Assembly: GCF_000712075.1 (NCBI RefSeq)
Contig: NZ_JONW01000012.1
Location: 1 to 64,000 of the forward strand
From: Caulobacter sp. UNC358MFTsu5.1
Lineage (GTDB): Bacteria; Pseudomonadota; Alphaproteobacteria; Caulobacterales; Caulobacteraceae
Direction of reading: 5' to 3'
DNA length: 64,000 nt
Under the pieces are notes generated by a model. It had not been told where the DNA came from and did not search any database. It saw only the letters and a program-made list of their open reading frames with translations. Shown here piece after piece: positions 62,329 through 64,000 of the stretch (positions within the stretch are counted from its first letter, which is position 1; the number at the start of each line of letters is the position of its first letter). The position numbers and the translations under genes are program-made.

Positions 62329-62799
62329 ATGAAGAAGATCGCTATTCTGGCCGCTGTCGCCGCCGTGTCGGCCGTCGCCGTTCCCGCCAGCGCCGCCCAA
62401 CTGATCCGCATCTCGCTGGTCGACAAGTCGACCGCCCAGATCGACGCCGAAATCCGCGCCGCCGCCCAGGCCGTCTGCACCGACCGCAAGGCCGTCGTCT
62501 CGGACGAGTGCGTGACCGGCGCGATCGGCGCCGCCAATCGCCAGCTGGCCGCCATCGCCAAGGCCCGCGCCACCAAGACCGTCGCCCCGCGCCAGGACCT
62601 GACCGTCGTCCGCGTCTCGCTGAAGGGCAAGTCGGCCGACCAGATCGACGCCGACATCAAGCTGGCCGCCCAGACCGTCTGCAAGGCGACCAACGGCGTC
62701 AGCAGCATGGCCGACTACCGCGCCTGCGTCGGCTACGCCGTCCGCTCGGCCAAGGCCCAGCTGCAGGCCGCGACCGTCGCGAGCCGCCAGGACGCGTAA
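62329..62799 (+). CDS. Exported UrcA-family protein with two repeats
   Basis: The 156-residue protein has a signal peptide (MKKIAILAAVAAVSAVAVPASA) and two copies of a UrcA-like unit. RISLVDKSTAQIDAEIRAAAQAVC is matched by RVSLKGKSADQIDADIKLAAQTVC, each followed by a second conserved cysteine. The paired cysteines suggest one disulfide per unit. UrcA-family proteins are small secreted proteins of unknown role, common in caulobacters and sphingomonads. Most have one unit; here it is doubled. Confidence 0.85.
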   Translation: MKKIAILAAVAAVSAVAVPASAAQLIRISLVDKSTAQIDAEIRAAAQAVCTDRKAVVSDECVTGAIGAANRQLAAIAKARATKTVAPRQDLTVVRVSLKGKSADQIDADIKLAAQTVCKATNGVSSMADYRACVGYAVRSAKAQLQAATVASRQDA

Positions 62800-62811
62800 G
62801 CGCCTGAGCCC

Positions 62812-62871
62812 TTCCCTTTCCCCTTGCGGGAGAGGGTGGCCCCGGCGAAAGCCGGGGTCGGGTGAGGGGTT
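62812..62871. repeat. GC-rich intergenic palindromic repeat, family A partial copy
   Basis: This element resembles the left half of the two larger family A copies: TTCCCTTTCCCCTTGCGGGAG, then a GCCCCGGCGAAAGCCGGGGTC hairpin and GGGTGAGGGG. The inverted right half is missing. It lies after the UrcA-family gene, just before the terminator. Confidence 0.75.
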
Positions 62872-62881
62872 GAAGAACGAC

Positions 62882-62924
62882 AAAGCCGCGCCCAGTCGAA
62901 AGACCGGACGCGGCTTTTGCTTTT
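62882..62924. terminator. Terminator between the UrcA-family gene and tatC
   Basis: AAAGCCGCG at 62882-62890 pairs with CGCGGCTTT at 62909-62917, followed on the plus strand by TTTGCTTTT. The stem is equally usable on the minus strand for tatC, so it probably serves both convergent genes. Confidence 0.8.
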
Positions 62925-62944
62925 GGGAGACGCTGAGGCGAAGC

Positions 62945-63847
62945 CTAGACCGCGACCACGTCCTTGGTCTGCTCGCGCTCGTCCTTGGCCTTGCGGCGCT
63001 CGATCAGCCACACGCACCAGATCGAGATCTCGTAGAGCAGGCACATCGGGATGGCCAAGGTCATCTGGCTGATCGGGTCGGGCGGGGTCAGGATGGCCGC
63101 GGCGATGAACACGCCGACGATGGCGTAGCGGCGGCCGTCGCGCAGCAGCTTGCTCGACACGATGCCCGCCATGCCCAGCAGCGAGACCACGACCGGCAGC
63201 TGGAAGCACAGGCCGAAGGCCAGCAGCAGGGTCGTCACCAGGGTCAGGTAGTCGCTGACCTTGGGCAGCAGCTGGATCGAGATACCGGCGGTGCTGATCT
63301 GCTGGCTCAGCGAGAACCACAGCACGAACGGCAGCATCACGTAATAGACCAGGGCCGCGCCCAGCACGAACATCACCGGCGAGGCGATCAGGAACGGCAG
63401 GAAGGCGTGGCGCTCGTTCTTGTAGAGACCCGGCGCGACGAAGCGGTACAGCTGCCAGGCCAGCACCGGGAAGGTCAGGACCACGGCCCCGAACCCGGCC
63501 AGCTTCAGCTTGGTGAAGAAGAACTCCAGGGCGGCGGTGTAGACCAGGCCCAGGGCCTTGGTGTCGGTCGCCGGGATGTCCTTCAGGCCCAGCAGAGCCA
63601 GCAGCAGGTCGAACGGGCCGTGATGGCCGCCGGCGTGCTGGGCGGCCAGCAGCTTCTGGGCCACCGTGAACGGCTCGACCAGGAACAGGAAGATGCGGTC
63701 GGCGAAGGCGAAGCAGACGCCGAAGCCGATGAACAGCGCGACCACGCAGATGATCAGCCGCATGCGCAGCTCGATCAGGTGATCCATCAGCGGCGCGCGC
63801 GAGGCTTCGATCTCGTCTTCCGGATCGTGTCCGATGGCGTTGGTCAC
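62945..63847 (-). CDS. tatC: Twin-arginine translocase subunit TatC
   Basis: The 300-residue TatC starts with GTG at 63847. A short acidic leader (EDEIEASRAPLMDHLIELRMRL) contains the conserved E-L-R-x-R signature, followed by six membrane helices. TatC recognises twin-arginine signal peptides and moves folded proteins across the inner membrane. It overlaps the end of tatB by 4 nt. Confidence 0.96.
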   Translation of the reverse strand: MTNAIGHDPEDEIEASRAPLMDHLIELRMRLIICVVALFIGFGVCFAFADRIFLFLVEPFTVAQKLLAAQHAGGHHGPFDLLLALLGLKDIPATDTKALGLVYTAALEFFFTKLKLAGFGAVVLTFPVLAWQLYRFVAPGLYKNERHAFLPFLIASPVMFVLGAALVYYVMLPFVLWFSLSQQISTAGISIQLLPKVSDYLTLVTTLLLAFGLCFQLPVVVSLLGMAGIVSSKLLRDGRRYAIVGVFIAAAILTPPDPISQMTLAIPMCLLYEISIWCVWLIERRKAKDEREQTKDVVAV

Positions 63848-64000
63848 GAGGTGATGTCCGAATTGGTGTCGCCGGCCCCAGGGGCTGTCTTGGCCACGCG
63901 CTTGCGGGCGGGCTTGGTCGGAGCCGGCACCGACAGGTCGCCCTTGGCCGCTCGCTTGGCGGGCGACTTGGAGACGATCTCGGTCGCCTTGGGCTTGGCG
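63844..64000 (-). CDS. tatB: Sec-independent translocase TatB, C-terminal end (partial)
   Basis: Only the last 51 residues lie in the window, in the frame ending TGA at 63844. The tail is Lys/Ala/Pro-rich (AKPKATEIVSKSPAKRAAKG... to ...DTNSDITS) with no domain, as usual for the disordered end of TatB. Identity rests on position directly upstream of tatC with a 4-nt overlap. The membrane helix and start lie beyond the window edge. Confidence 0.75.
   Translation of the reverse strand, partial: AKPKATEIVSKSPAKRAAKGDLSVPAPTKPARKRVAKTAPGAGDTNSDITS

Overview
The window is a 64 kb piece of a high-GC alphaproteobacterial chromosome that looks like Caulobacter or a close relative in the Caulobacterales. 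The clearest pointers are a four-LysM, degenerate-LytM protein of the DipM type, a GcrA-family cell-cycle regulator, a CtrA-like box before dipM, an UrcA-family protein, a large TonB-dependent receptor, and the block lpxC-bamD-recN-ligA. I saw no prophage, insertion sequence, CRISPR array or plasmid genes. Apart from its repeats this is ordinary chromosome.

Layout. 1-500: a repeat element next to an oxidoreductase. 1.4-3.3 kb: motB and bpt. 3.3-7.4 kb: a minus-strand catabolic-looking operon (serine hydrolase, quinone-oxidoreductase-like MDR, nitronate monooxygenase, SDR). 7.5 kb: tRNA-Thr(UGU). 7.7-11.2 kb: a TonB receptor divergent from a TetR regulator. 11.2-12.0 kb: two small genes and a predicted anti-Shine-Dalgarno small RNA. 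12.3-14.1 kb: three genes with 4-nt overlaps (esterase, DUF188, arfB). 14.2-16.3 kb: a GNAT gene, a MarR gene, a 77-residue protein and a GcrA-family gene. 16.5-20.2 kb: a cytochrome c lipoprotein, two NTF2-like genes and an AceE-like thiamine-diphosphate enzyme. 20.2-24.5 kb: an RND pump. 24.6-27.4 kb: a barrel-like protein, a class II aldolase, a methyltransferase and an exported RidA. 27.4-31.2 kb: smpB and dapA divergent from a lytic transglycosylase. 31.2-34.4 kb: a BtuCDF/FecBCDE-type importer and a TetR regulator. 34.5-37.8 kb: a glycosyltransferase and two RNA methyltransferases.

37.9-47.5 kb holds a DUF2147 protein, a DEDDh exonuclease overlapping ligA, a repeat-rich 0.9 kb gap, an acyltransferase, recN, bamD and lpxC. 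47.7-52.6 kb has an S9 peptidase, an unknown membrane protein, a squalene/phytoene synthase-like protein and a PuuD-like membrane protein. 52.6-55.9 kb is the yajC-secD-secF operon ending in a Mth938-like gene. 56-57.1 kb has a DUF815 ATPase and a small membrane protein. 57.2-61.9 kb is serS-surE-pcm-dipM on the minus strand. The window ends with an UrcA-family gene and tatC plus the end of tatB.

The envelope is a recurring theme: lipid A (lpxC), outer-membrane assembly (bamD), Sec and Tat export, cell-wall remodelling (dipM, lytic transglycosylase), efflux and TonB-linked uptake. Translation quality control (smpB, arfB, bpt, pcm) is also well represented.

The most unusual material lies between genes. 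There is a candidate small RNA of about 82 nt with an exposed CCUCCC motif, and a 57-residue exported His/Cys peptide made of two repeated units. A composite repeat of about 300 bp occurs twice, in inverted orientation, 41 kb apart. Several families of long perfect palindromes sit between genes; one supplies the C-terminus of an acyltransferase. All functions are inferred from reading the sequence; no database search was run.
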